From: Pseudoalteromonas sp. 3D05
Lineage (GTDB): Bacteria > Pseudomonadota > Gammaproteobacteria > Enterobacterales > Alteromonadaceae
Assembly (NCBI RefSeq): GCF_002723455.1
Contig: NZ_PDUS01000010.1
Span: 46,755-110,754, forward strand
Reading direction: 5' to 3'
DNA: 64,000 nt
Position numbers and translations under genes: made by a program. The notes under the pieces were generated by a model. That model was not told the origin of the DNA and searched no databases. It worked only from the letters and a program-made list of their open reading frames with translations. This document shows, in pieces, positions 8,107 through 17,410 of this stretch. Positions within the stretch are counted from its first letter, which is position 1, and each line of letters starts with the position of its first letter.

Positions 8107-11100
8107 GATGCCTCTCCTTTTTTAACCGCGGGTTGAGTAAATAAGCCATCTAAAATAGCTACTTGCTCTGTGGTGAGTTTATTAAAGAAAATGCCTTTCC
8201 CTTCACCCATACCCCGTAAAAAGGTGTAGTAAACGCCGCCTAAGTGTTGCTCTGGGCTATAATTTGCAATGCGCTGTTTTAACAAACGATGAAGCGCCAC
8301 TGTGTAAATTAAATACTGTAAATGGTATTGATGGCTGCTCATGGCTTGCTCAAGGGAGTCTTGTTCGTAGTCGCTTGGCTTGTTCCCTAAGTAATTCGAT
8401 TTATAGTCCAAAATATAATATTGGCCTTCAAAGCAAAATATTAAATCAACAAAGCCTTTTAATAACCCTTTAACATCAAAAAACTCAAGGTTACTTTGGT
8501 TAAAACCAAAGTGTTTTATAAGTACCGCATTAAGCTGTTTGGCGTTTAAACTCTCAAGGGGTAAATTAAACTCCATTTCCACTAAGCAATCACTCGGCGG
8601 CAATACACTTAAACTGAGCCCTTCGTCATTCAGTGGGCATTGCAGGGCGCTGAGTATCCACTGCTCTGCAGTTTCTTGCCAACTGCTATCTATGTGGTAT
8701 TTTTTTAAGCTTTTTTCTACAACACCCGCGAGATTTTGTTCATCGTTGCTTGGGTGCGTTATGGGGCTGGTGAAATCAATCTGCTCAAAAATTTCATGTA
8801 AGCAGCTACCGGGTTTTGCGCCCTTAGGGAAGCTGTATGGCGATTTAACATCTTCTTGCTCTGCGGCAAATTCGTCTTTTTCGTGATCTTCATCACTGCG
8901 CCCAGGTTGTATGTGATCAGTATGTTTTTTAAAACTCAAGGCACTAAAGCTGGTGGCACGCCAATCTTTTTCAATGTCTACGGTGACATTATTAACGCTG
9001 AGATTGTGACTTGAGCTTTGCGTTGAAGTCAATTGCAAGGTGCCCTGCTCTAGCAACTCATCACTGGTAAATTCAGTGTATTGCATTGCTTTGTTTTCAT
9101 CACAAAATTCTTTTAAGTGGCTGCGCCATACTTCGCTGCTGGTAATATCAAGCCCTGCGAAGAGTACATGGCCCAACGAGCTGCTTTGTATTGCCAGTCG
9201 CTTACTTTGTCCTTGCCCTAGGTTATACATGCCGATGGCGCAAAAATGAATGGCGCGCGTGAGTGCCACGTACAATAAGCGTAAATCTTCTGCTAGGCGT
9301 TCTTGCTCGGCTTTTTGCAGGGCATCGTCGGCTTTACTTAAATCGTAAATAAGTTGCCCATCTTTATGATACAAAGCCTCTTTGGTTTCACGGTAGCCAC
9401 TGGCAAATGGCATAAACACCAGCGGGAACTCAAGCCCTTTTGAAGCGTGCATGGTCACAATACGCACTAGGTTTGCGTCACTTTCAAGGCGAACTTGCAC
9501 CGCTTCACCATCTTGTTGGCTAACCTTTTGTGCAAACCAACGTAATAGCCTCAATGTGCCCTCAAGCTCAATTTGCTTTTGTTGCAGTATTTCACTTAAA
9601 TGGCGGTAATCGGTGAGCCAGCGCTCTACGTTATACCCTAAACCCTGCCACTTCGCGCTTAATTGATTGTGGCTCAACAGGTGCTCTAGCATCGCCATGG
9701 CACCTTGTTTGTGCCACAGCGCCGTTAAGTAAGCAAAAAAGTTAAGGTGCGATTGCCACTGCTCTTCATCGTCAGCCAGCGCGTAAATCTCGTTATAACT
9801 TAAACAAAATAGCGGCCCCGCCAATACACCGCGCAGTAATGATTCATTGTATTGACCATGCAGTGCGGTTAAAAAGTTAAGTAAATGATGGCTAAGCTCT
9901 TGGCTAAATACGCTGTCGCGGGATAAATACACACTGGCAATTTTAGCGTCGCTCAGCGATTTTTTAATAATTTGTGCTTCTAATCGGTCGCGTACCAAAA
10001 TACAAATATCGGCAGCAGTTACCGGTGCCTCACCAATGCAGGCACGGCCCTCTTGTGCTTGGCTTAGCAAAGTGACGACTTTATTTGCAAAGTGGCTTGC
10101 TAAATGATGCTGCCCAACCCCTTTGTTGGTGGGTTTTTTACTGTCATCGGCGGCGGTGTCGGCAAATACACAAAACTCAAAAGCCTTGGCAGGTTTACCG
10201 TCAATTAAAAATGATTCATCGGTCTTTTTACCTTTGGCTGCAACCGGATTAAATGGAATGGCCTCATTATAAATAAAGCTGTTGTCGTGCTTGGCAAATA
10301 GCTTATTAACACTGCTTACTACATCACTGCTTGAGCGAAAATTAGTGCCTAAGGTAAATTGTTGCTCCTGCGCAACTTCATGCTTTGCACCAATATAGGT
10401 AAAAATATCAGCCCCCCTAAAGCCATAAATTGCTTGTTTAGGGTCGCCAATCATCGCAAGTGTGGTATTTTCTTGGCCATAAATTTTACTAAAAATACCG
10501 TACTGAATGGGGTCGGTATCTTGGAATTCATCAATCATCGCCACGGGGAATAACTGGGCTATTTTTTGCGAAAGTGTATCGCCTTGCTCACTGTTAAGCG
10601 CACTGTGTAAATTACTTAATAGATCATCAGGGGTGATCACACTTTGCTCTGTTTTACGTTTAACAATGGCTGTTTTAACCCAGCTTGCAGCATGTTGAGC
10701 AATGGCTATGCCAAGCCCTTGGTTAATGGTGCTGCTGAGCTTGGCAAGCTCATCAAACTGAGGCAGTAATTCATGGCTAAATAAAGGCTGATTTTTTTTA
10801 TAGTTGCCCGGGTCACTTAAGTTATCGCTACTCCAAACTTCAAACGAATACTTACTTGTGCCAAATTTAAAAAATAATTCATCGCCACGGCAAAAATCCT
10901 CAAGGGCTTGTAGGCTGCCTTTACGTCCCGGAGTTTTAGAACCACTGAGACCTGACGCTTTAATTGCACCAATAAACTCGCTGTCTAAACACGCTTGTTT
11001 AAAAGTGGGTATTTTATCTAAGTACGCTTCACGTGCTCGCCATACATCATCAAGGTTAATCGTCGGTGTAATGAGCGCATTGCCTTTATTTAGTAGGCTC

Positions 11101-11693
11101 GATACTTGACTAAACAGTGATTCAGGGGCTGGGAATACATCTAAAATAGCGTCGGTTTTTTCTTTATTTAGCGGGTAGACAAAAGTACGCCAAAAATCTT
11201 TAATGGTCTCAAGTAAAATTTCGCGCTCATCGAGTATAAATTCTAAGTTAAACGCCACGCCAGATTCAAACGCATGTTGTTTGAGCATGCGCTGACAAAA
11301 ACCATGAATAGTAAAAATGGCCGCTTCGTCCATCGATTTTGCCGCAGCATCAAGTAAATCAAAGGCGCGGTGTTTATCTTCGATGTGTGCAATGAGCTCG
11401 CTTACCAACTCATCTTTGGTTTTAAGCCCGAGTAATGCATCGCGCGCGGCGATTATACGAGCACGTACTCTGTCTTTAATTTCTTGCGTGGCGGCCTCAG
11501 TAAAGGTTACAACCAAAATTTGTTCAACACTCAGTGGCTTATTTACCTCACAATGCGGATCATCCGCTATTTGCATACCGAGTAAGTAACGTAAATACAA
11601 GCCGGTAATAGTATACGTTTTACCGGTGCCAGCACTGGCCTCAATTAAACTTTGCCCCGTAAGAGGCATGTTGAGCGGGTTAAGCGCTTGCAT
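8103..11693 (-). CDS. recB: Exodeoxyribonuclease V beta subunit RecB
   Basis: RecB, the 3'-to-5' helicase and nuclease subunit of RecBCD, about 1,196 residues. Walker A is ASAGTGKT near residue 20; UvrD-type motifs follow (VAMIDEFQDTDPIQYG, IGDPKQAIYGFRGAD, LRLLYVALTRA). The C-terminal RecB nuclease motif with the catalytic Asp and Lys is present as FVDLIFCF followed by YYILDYKSN. ATG 11693 is chosen because AAGGAGAG lies five bases upstream; the frame extends eight codons further without a ribosome site. The start overlaps the end of recC by 14 bases. Confidence 0.96.
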   Translation of the reverse strand: MQALNPLNMPLTGQSLIEASAGTGKTYTITGLYLRYLLGMQIADDPHCEVNKPLSVEQILVVTFTEAATQEIKDRVRARIIAARDALLGLKTKDELVSELIAHIEDKHRAFDLLDAAAKSMDEAAIFTIHGFCQRMLKQHAFESGVAFNLEFILDEREILLETIKDFWRTFVYPLNKEKTDAILDVFPAPESLFSQVSSLLNKGNALITPTINLDDVWRAREAYLDKIPTFKQACLDSEFIGAIKASGLSGSKTPGRKGSLQALEDFCRGDELFFKFGTSKYSFEVWSSDNLSDPGNYKKNQPLFSHELLPQFDELAKLSSTINQGLGIAIAQHAASWVKTAIVKRKTEQSVITPDDLLSNLHSALNSEQGDTLSQKIAQLFPVAMIDEFQDTDPIQYGIFSKIYGQENTTLAMIGDPKQAIYGFRGADIFTYIGAKHEVAQEQQFTLGTNFRSSSDVVSSVNKLFAKHDNSFIYNEAIPFNPVAAKGKKTDESFLIDGKPAKAFEFCVFADTAADDSKKPTNKGVGQHHLASHFANKVVTLLSQAQEGRACIGEAPVTAADICILVRDRLEAQIIKKSLSDAKIASVYLSRDSVFSQELSHHLLNFLTALHGQYNESLLRGVLAGPLFCLSYNEIYALADDEEQWQSHLNFFAYLTALWHKQGAMAMLEHLLSHNQLSAKWQGLGYNVERWLTDYRHLSEILQQKQIELEGTLRLLRWFAQKVSQQDGEAVQVRLESDANLVRIVTMHASKGLEFPLVFMPFASGYRETKEALYHKDGQLIYDLSKADDALQKAEQERLAEDLRLLYVALTRAIHFCAIGMYNLGQGQSKRLAIQSSSLGHVLFAGLDITSSEVWRSHLKEFCDENKAMQYTEFTSDELLEQGTLQLTSTQSSSHNLSVNNVTVDIEKDWRATSFSALSFKKHTDHIQPGRSDEDHEKDEFAAEQEDVKSPYSFPKGAKPGSCLHEIFEQIDFTSPITHPSNDEQNLAGVVEKSLKKYHIDSSWQETAEQWILSALQCPLNDEGLSLSVLPPSDCLVEMEFNLPLESLNAKQLNAVLIKHFGFNQSNLEFFDVKGLLKGFVDLIFCFEGQYYILDYKSNYLGNKPSDYEQDSLEQAMSSHQYHLQYLIYTVALHRLLKQRIANYSPEQHLGGVYYTFLRGMGEGKGIFFNKLTTEQVAILDGLFTQPAVKKGEAS

Positions 11694-14600
11694 AATCGCT
11701 CTCCTTAGCGTTATCAATTAGTGGCGTAAGAAGTGTATTGCTCCAATGAGTAAATTCTTCTTGGCAATCTAATAGCGATTGCGTAGTTAAACGAATATAC
11801 GGGTTTTCTCCCTCGCCGCGGCCTATGTATTGCGGGCTAAATTTATTAATCGCTTTATTAATATCGCCCTCAGTTTTTACGTATTCATAACTACTGGCCG
11901 GAAAAAACGCCACTGGCGATTGTCTAAGCGCCGCGTATAAACTAAACCATTGGTTTAATTGTTGCTGCGCATACTCAGTATCCATCGGCGCAAAAGCGAT
12001 TTGTTTATCTAAACCTAAAATTAGGGTTTCCACAGGGTGACCCATCACTTGAGCCGTTAAATGATAAATAAAGCCCTTAATTAGATCTTTCGCTTTAATA
12101 CTGGCACTTCTGTAAAACACTTGTTTTTGCATGTAAATATGATTGAGCCAGCCTTCAAGTTGGCTGCTTTGCGTTTTGCCATCAGCATCCTCACAGTTGA
12201 GTGTTAAAGACACTTCAACAGGTTCATTTTTGCCAGTCGCTATATGGGCTTTCACTTGTCCTGCAAGCGCATCAACCCGGTACTCCATGCTTTCAAAAAT
12301 CAAATCACCGACATGAGCTTGAGGCAGCTCCCCTCGTTGCAGTATTTGTTCACGACTCAGGGGTCTATCGAAAATGGCCGCTTCAAGTATTTCATCTAAA
12401 TAAAAATAGCGTTTTAGCGCATCAACACTAAAGGGTTCTTCATCTTTGGCCACATCGTTAAACTCAGGTAAGCGTAGGCCCAACGTTTGCTGATAAAAGC
12501 TTTCATGGGGGTTACAAACACTGCGAATAAACACATCAAGGTCGAGACTTTCAGGCATTGCCACATCAAGTTTGCTAAGTGGCTCAGGGGTTATTGCCTC
12601 TGCCGGCAACCATACTGGGTTATAGCTGTGCTCATTAACCGCTAATTGCGTTGGTGTTTGCTCGCTTGGCATATAGTAATGGTAATTAAATGGTTGAAGG
12701 CGCTGCGCTTTAACTAAACAGTCTGGCAGGGTTCGCTCGCTTTGCTCAGTTAAGGTAAAGCTTCTACCAATGTACTCTAATAACTCACTTACTAGTGTTG
12801 ATGGCATACGTGGTTGGTTGTCAAAACACGAACGACCAATATAGCTCATATATAAATTATCTCGGGCACTGAGCAGCGCTTCTAAAAATAGATAACGGTC
12901 ATCAAGTTTTCGTGATCGGTCACCTTTTTGCTTTTTAGAATACGGCACTAAATCAAAACCAATGGGTTGCACAGTACGCGGGTAGTCGGCATCGTTTAGC
13001 CCTAGCATACACACTACTTTGAATGGTACGGCGCGCATCGGCATCAAAGTACAAAAATTAACTTGGCCGACTAAAAATCGCTGGCCAACGCCCTTTTCTT
13101 GAATGCCTTGTTTGATTAAATAGCTGACAATGCGCTGCGACACCGCTTGAGTATAATCACCATTCTCATGGTGTTTTTTCAGCTCATCGAGCACTTTTTT
13201 AAGTACTAAAAGATCCCAGCTGTCATCGCTTTCACTTTCATAAATGGCTTCGAGCAGCTCATCTAAAATATCCGCTTTATTCGTGAGAGTATCATCTGGG
13301 CTTAAGCGTTCTTTAAATGTTTGCAGTACGTCAATAAAATGCACCAATTTATTGAGTGTATCGAGTGCCATGCCTTCAACTTCATCGGCGCTGTAAATGC
13401 CCGCAAATGGGATTTGCTCATCGCGCTGTGCTATCCCGAGCAATAAACGGTTTAAGCCATGTTGCCAGGTGTTTAAATCTATTGTTGGTAAGTCAAAGCC
13501 ACTTTTATGCTCGGCGTTAATGCCCCACTTTACCCCTACTCGCTCCAACCAGTATTGAATTTGCTCGTACTCATGAGGCTCTAAACTAAACTTTTCGGCA
13601 ATTTGTGTTACTTGCAGTAAATCTAAAATGTCAGACACGCCAAAACGCGAAAACGGTAAGTTGGCTAAACTGGCAAACGAGCTAAGTACAGGTTTTTCTT
13701 GCTCGATGGCTAAATCGGCTAACGCATACGGAATATGGCGCTTACCGTGAGCACCACCAAATACCGCCTCGATATACGGGCTATAGGTGCCTACATCTGG
13801 CATCATCACGATAATGTCTTTTGGTGTAAGAGCTGGGTTTTGATGAAACAAATTAAGTAAATAATCATGCAAGCGCTCAACTTCGCGCAGTGGCGTATAA
13901 CAATCACTTACAATAATACTGCTGTCAGTCTCGCTAATCGGCAATTTACCTTCGTCATTGATAAACCACTCTTTATCTAGCGTTAATGCTTCACCTTTAA
14001 ATGCGAGTTGGTATATTTCACTTTGAATTTGACCTAATAGTGAGTCATCAAAACTGTCGGTGAAGCCGTCAATCCAGCGGGCATCTAATTGTACTAGTTG
14101 CTCAAAATAATCACGGCCTAATTTACCCCACGATGATAAAAGTGGGTTACCAATAAAGTAATATTCATCATCGGGTTTACTTTGAGTATGCTGAGCGGCA
14201 TCAAGTAACGGTGTTTTGGCGTATTTGGCGGTAATTTTTGCTGCGGTTTTTTCATCAACCACATCTCCCCAATAATGCTCACTGGGGTTAAAAAAGAATA
14301 AAAACACCTGTGTTTTTTTACTTAGTGCATCAAAAATTTCCAATTGAGAGCTGGCTATGGCAGATATACCAAATAGGCTAATGCGTTTTGGCAATAGGCT
14401 CTCGTCCATGGTTTTAAGTGCTGCCAGTAATTTGCCTTGCATATTGGCACGATGAAACTGGCTTTGCCCAAGCTCAACACTTAAAGCAACAATGCGTCGC
14501 CATAAATCGGGTTGCCAAGAAGAAATACTAATGTCTACGTCATCTAGTGCATCTTTGCCGCTATCCCACGTTGCAATCCAGTGCGGGCGATACATTAAAT

Positions 14601-15012
14601 ATTGGTCGTACACGTCGGCTATTTTTTCACAAAGGGCAAAGGTTTTTTGCCCGTCTAAATCACCTTCAAGATACGTTTTAAGGGGTAAATATAACGGCTC
14701 ATCAATGCAATCAGGTAAAATGGTAAATATTTTCCATGCAAGGTTTGGTTTATTAAATGCTGACTCTTTAGGTACGTTTGGCAATAACTGTTGATAAAGT
14801 TGCCAAATAAAACTCGAAGGCAAAGGAAAGTCCACCTGCGCTGCAATACCGAGGTTTTCACTTAAGCCTATTTTTAACCATTGTGACATACCCGGCGATT
14901 GCACCAGTACCACTTCTTTTTCAAATGGGCTGGTTAACGGGTCTACAGTTAACAGCTTATGAAACTGAGCTTGCAGGGTTTCCATTCGGTTAGATTGAAT
15001 AATATTGAGCAT
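11680..15012 (-). CDS. recC: Exodeoxyribonuclease V gamma subunit RecC
   Basis: RecC, the Chi-recognising subunit of RecBCD, about 1,110 residues, first gene of the recCBD operon. It begins MLNIIQSNRMETL as usual, with VQSPGMSQWLKIGLSENLGI soon after, a family hallmark. Later blocks such as ELGQSQFHRANMQGKLL and ISLFGISAIASSQLEIF are also typical. The frame is open 16 codons further upstream, but ATG 15012 has AGGACA at about nine bases and fits the family N-terminus. No thyA, ptrA or other classical recC neighbour is present. Confidence 0.95.
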   Translation of the reverse strand: MLNIIQSNRMETLQAQFHKLLTVDPLTSPFEKEVVLVQSPGMSQWLKIGLSENLGIAAQVDFPLPSSFIWQLYQQLLPNVPKESAFNKPNLAWKIFTILPDCIDEPLYLPLKTYLEGDLDGQKTFALCEKIADVYDQYLMYRPHWIATWDSGKDALDDVDISISSWQPDLWRRIVALSVELGQSQFHRANMQGKLLAALKTMDESLLPKRISLFGISAIASSQLEIFDALSKKTQVFLFFFNPSEHYWGDVVDEKTAAKITAKYAKTPLLDAAQHTQSKPDDEYYFIGNPLLSSWGKLGRDYFEQLVQLDARWIDGFTDSFDDSLLGQIQSEIYQLAFKGEALTLDKEWFINDEGKLPISETDSSIIVSDCYTPLREVERLHDYLLNLFHQNPALTPKDIIVMMPDVGTYSPYIEAVFGGAHGKRHIPYALADLAIEQEKPVLSSFASLANLPFSRFGVSDILDLLQVTQIAEKFSLEPHEYEQIQYWLERVGVKWGINAEHKSGFDLPTIDLNTWQHGLNRLLLGIAQRDEQIPFAGIYSADEVEGMALDTLNKLVHFIDVLQTFKERLSPDDTLTNKADILDELLEAIYESESDDSWDLLVLKKVLDELKKHHENGDYTQAVSQRIVSYLIKQGIQEKGVGQRFLVGQVNFCTLMPMRAVPFKVVCMLGLNDADYPRTVQPIGFDLVPYSKKQKGDRSRKLDDRYLFLEALLSARDNLYMSYIGRSCFDNQPRMPSTLVSELLEYIGRSFTLTEQSERTLPDCLVKAQRLQPFNYHYYMPSEQTPTQLAVNEHSYNPVWLPAEAITPEPLSKLDVAMPESLDLDVFIRSVCNPHESFYQQTLGLRLPEFNDVAKDEEPFSVDALKRYFYLDEILEAAIFDRPLSREQILQRGELPQAHVGDLIFESMEYRVDALAGQVKAHIATGKNEPVEVSLTLNCEDADGKTQSSQLEGWLNHIYMQKQVFYRSASIKAKDLIKGFIYHLTAQVMGHPVETLILGLDKQIAFAPMDTEYAQQQLNQWFSLYAALRQSPVAFFPASSYEYVKTEGDINKAINKFSPQYIGRGEGENPYIRLTTQSLLDCQEEFTHWSNTLLTPLIDNAKESDYASA

Positions 15013-15070
15013 TACGACACTGTCCTTGCATGAGATAAAAACAGTGTAAGATATTTTCAATTATAGGGGT

Positions 15071-15166
15071 AGCCATTAACGGTTAATGGCTTCAATAAAT
15101 CAGATGCTTAGCTTGATATTTAACCGTAGTAAGCTCACAACTTCAATCCCTTATGCGGTGAGCTTA
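15071..15166. other. Two inverted repeats between phoD-like gene and recC
   Basis: Two potential hairpins fill the gap: TAAGCTCAC at 15130-15138 pairs with GTGAGCTTA at 15158-15166, and AGCCATTAAC at 15071-15080 pairs with GTTAATGGCT at 15082-15091. Neither is followed by a T-run on the leftward strand, so they are not classical terminators, though they may end or attenuate transcription from the phosphatase cluster before recC. Confidence 0.35.
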
Positions 15167-15175
15167 GTGTCGTTA

Positions 15176-16225
15176 CTAATATGGGCTAATACTGGATAAA
15201 CTAAATTGGCTTTGCATTATAGTTTTGCCATCTATGCCTTTAAGCTGCAATGAGATATCTGGGTCTGCTTGCTGCCAATCAATGCTTAAATCGCCATAGT
15301 TAACTTGATGAGTAAAATCACCTACACGGTGTTTATTAGGACTAACATCTTTCCATTTTTCAGTTAGGCCAGAGCTTGTCATTTCAACTAATGGATAATC
15401 TAGGTTCTCTCTGTATTTTGAGATTTCGCCCCAGTGCGTATCACCACTTGCGATAATTACCCCATTCACTTTATGTTTTTTTATCAGTGAAAATAAACGA
15501 TTACGGTCTTCAGGAAAGTTTGCCCATGACTCCCAACCAGTAAAATCAGGTAATAACTGCAAGCTTGAAGTGATAAGTTTAATTGCCGCAGGCTTTTTAA
15601 GCTCTTGCTCAAGCCAAAGCCACTGAGCCTCTCCCAGCATTGATGCGCCGCTTACCTCTGTTGGGCTGTATGGTCCTTGATTATTGGCTTTGCGCTGAGT
15701 GTTGTACTGCGTTTCGCTCACATGGTTAAGTGCATCGCGGTTCCAGCGTAAATCAGGCATGATCACTTGTACTGTTTGCTCGCCTTCACCATACATATAC
15801 GAGGTATAGATACCATCAGGGCGTGTGCGGCGTATGGAATTTTTTGGTTCGCCAAAAAAATCGAGCATGATTTGTCGTGATTGCTCTTTGTGTGGGTACT
15901 CTTTCCCTGCATCGTTTTGGCCAAAATCGTGGTCATCCCACATGGCAATAATCGGCGTGTTTGCTTTTAACGTTTTAAACCCTAGCTTTGCACCCAACTT
16001 TTGATATTTGTTGGCGAGCACGGTCATATCATTGGTATCACCATAAATGTTATCCCCTAAAAAGATAAACAAATCGGCATTTTCGTTATTGATGGCATCA
16101 AAAATGGGAATTGCTTTGTCTTGATGACCACACGAGCCAAACAGAATTTTATTTGGTGCAGTTGCGGCTACTGCACTAAAGCTGAATAATATACATGTTA
16201 TGAAGGCTGTTTTAAGTCGTTTCAT
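15176..16225 (-). CDS. PhoD-like metallophosphatase (exported)
   Basis: Predicted exported phosphatase or phosphodiesterase of the alkaline phosphatase D group, 349 residues with an N-terminal signal ending VAATAP near residue 24. Metal-binding motifs are visible: FGSCGHQD (about 29-36), FLGDNIYGDT (about 55-64), MWDDHDFGQNDAGKEYP (about 94-110) and IASGDTHWGEIS (about 258-269). Its start overlaps the stop of the upstream phosphatase gene by four bases, so the two are translationally coupled. The E. coli PhoX/PhoD phosphate link is family knowledge; regulation by phosphate here is inferred. Confidence 0.85.
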   Translation of the reverse strand: MKRLKTAFITCILFSFSAVAATAPNKILFGSCGHQDKAIPIFDAINNENADLFIFLGDNIYGDTNDMTVLANKYQKLGAKLGFKTLKANTPIIAMWDDHDFGQNDAGKEYPHKEQSRQIMLDFFGEPKNSIRRTRPDGIYTSYMYGEGEQTVQVIMPDLRWNRDALNHVSETQYNTQRKANNQGPYSPTEVSGASMLGEAQWLWLEQELKKPAAIKLITSSLQLLPDFTGWESWANFPEDRNRLFSLIKKHKVNGVIIASGDTHWGEISKYRENLDYPLVEMTSSGLTEKWKDVSPNKHRVGDFTHQVNYGDLSIDWQQADPDISLQLKGIDGKTIMQSQFSLSSISPY

Positions 16226-17349
16226 TTTAAAACCTCGCTAATCGCAGGTGCCATATTTGGGTTGAGTTGCTGTGGGTTTTGCCCTAATGCTTTTAATACA
16301 GTGGCTGCCACCTGTGCTTGTTTAAATTCTTGCTCTGCTTTCATTAAACCAGTTTGCTTTATAGACGGTCCCATTGCTGCCAGCCATATATGTTCAGAGC
16401 CAACAATCCCATCAGGAAACGCCTTACGGCCTTGCTCTGATTGAGCCAGTGCACGTTTTGAGCTATGGTGCTGCCAATCATTAACATGACTGCCACGGCC
16501 ATGATCTGTAGTAACAATCAAGGTGGTGTTATTTTTATATCCCTCCGTGGCTTGCAGCGTTTGCCATAAGTCCCTAATAAACGCATCACTTTGCTTAGCC
16601 GATTTTAAATAGTGATCGTAATCACCATCGTGGGCAAAATCATCGGTTTCTCCAAGGCTAATTACTAATAACTTTGGCTTTTTAGCCAGTAAAAAAGCTT
16701 TAGCAAAGCGATAGGTAAAGCTATCTAATCGCACATTATGCCAAGGACTGGGGACCTCATTTTGCATCGCGTTGAGTAACTGCGCATCATCTGAGAATTC
16801 AGCGTCAATAGGCATAAAGCCCGCATTCACGTATACGCCACTGCGCTTGTCATTTACGATATATGGAAATACATCCCAGCCACCAAATAATGCCGTTTTA
16901 TTTTTGTATGCAGGCTGCTCGTGTAACAGCTCCAATATGGTTTTATTAGGGTTATAGTTTTTATCGTTACTATTAATGTTTTCATCAACAGTACCGGTTA
17001 AAATTTCGTTGTACCCCGGATATGAAAAGTACCATGGGTTACTTACCGACATCTTGGAGTCATTATTTCTATCACCAATAATGGCGCCTTTGTTTGCCAT
17101 TGTTTGAGTAATAAATGGCATTAATAATTTCTGTCGTTGTTTTGGGTCTTTATGCCAAAATTCACTGTTTAATTGGGCTTGGTTTTTTACAAAGTCCGCG
17201 TTGTTTATTAATGCTTCATCTGCACCACTAAACACTTCTTGCCAACGTACACCATCGAGTGTCACTAACACGACATTTTGCGTGGCATTTACTAACGTGC
17301 TGGTTGCAACGAGCAGCCCTAAGAGCGTTATTTTTAATATTGTGTTCAT
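16222..17349 (-). CDS. Alkaline-phosphatase-superfamily hydrolase (exported)
   Basis: 375 residues with a signal peptide ending near LVNATQ (residues 1-23). The fold is that of the alkaline phosphatase/sulfatase/type I phosphodiesterase superfamily: VVLVTLDGVRWQEVFSGADE near residue 26 holds the first metal ligand, LGETDDFAHDGDYDHY (about 231-246) and VTTDHGRGSHVNDWQHH (about 279-295) hold the remaining Asp and His ligands. The substrate is probably a phosphate ester or diester in the periplasm. It overlaps the PhoD-like gene by four bases and lies 61 bases after the TonB receptor, with a terminator hairpin between. Confidence 0.82.
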   Translation of the reverse strand: MNTILKITLLGLLVATSTLVNATQNVVLVTLDGVRWQEVFSGADEALINNADFVKNQAQLNSEFWHKDPKQRQKLLMPFITQTMANKGAIIGDRNNDSKMSVSNPWYFSYPGYNEILTGTVDENINSNDKNYNPNKTILELLHEQPAYKNKTALFGGWDVFPYIVNDKRSGVYVNAGFMPIDAEFSDDAQLLNAMQNEVPSPWHNVRLDSFTYRFAKAFLLAKKPKLLVISLGETDDFAHDGDYDHYLKSAKQSDAFIRDLWQTLQATEGYKNNTTLIVTTDHGRGSHVNDWQHHSSKRALAQSEQGRKAFPDGIVGSEHIWLAAMGPSIKQTGLMKAEQEFKQAQVAATVLKALGQNPQQLNPNMAPAISEVLK

Positions 17350-17360
17350 AAAGTTACCTT

Positions 17361-17392
17361 AAAAAGCAAAAAGCCCATCAATGATGGGCTTT
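17361..17392 (-). terminator. Rho-independent terminator after TonB receptor gene
   Basis: AAAGCCCAT at 17370-17378 pairs with ATGGGCTTT at 17384-17392 around a five-base loop, and the leftward strand continues TTTTTGCTTTTT. It lies 18 bases past the receptor stop and just before the phosphatase start, so it would insulate or partly attenuate the two downstream genes. Confidence 0.8.
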
Positions 17393-17410
17393 GTGATTTA
17401 TAACTAATTT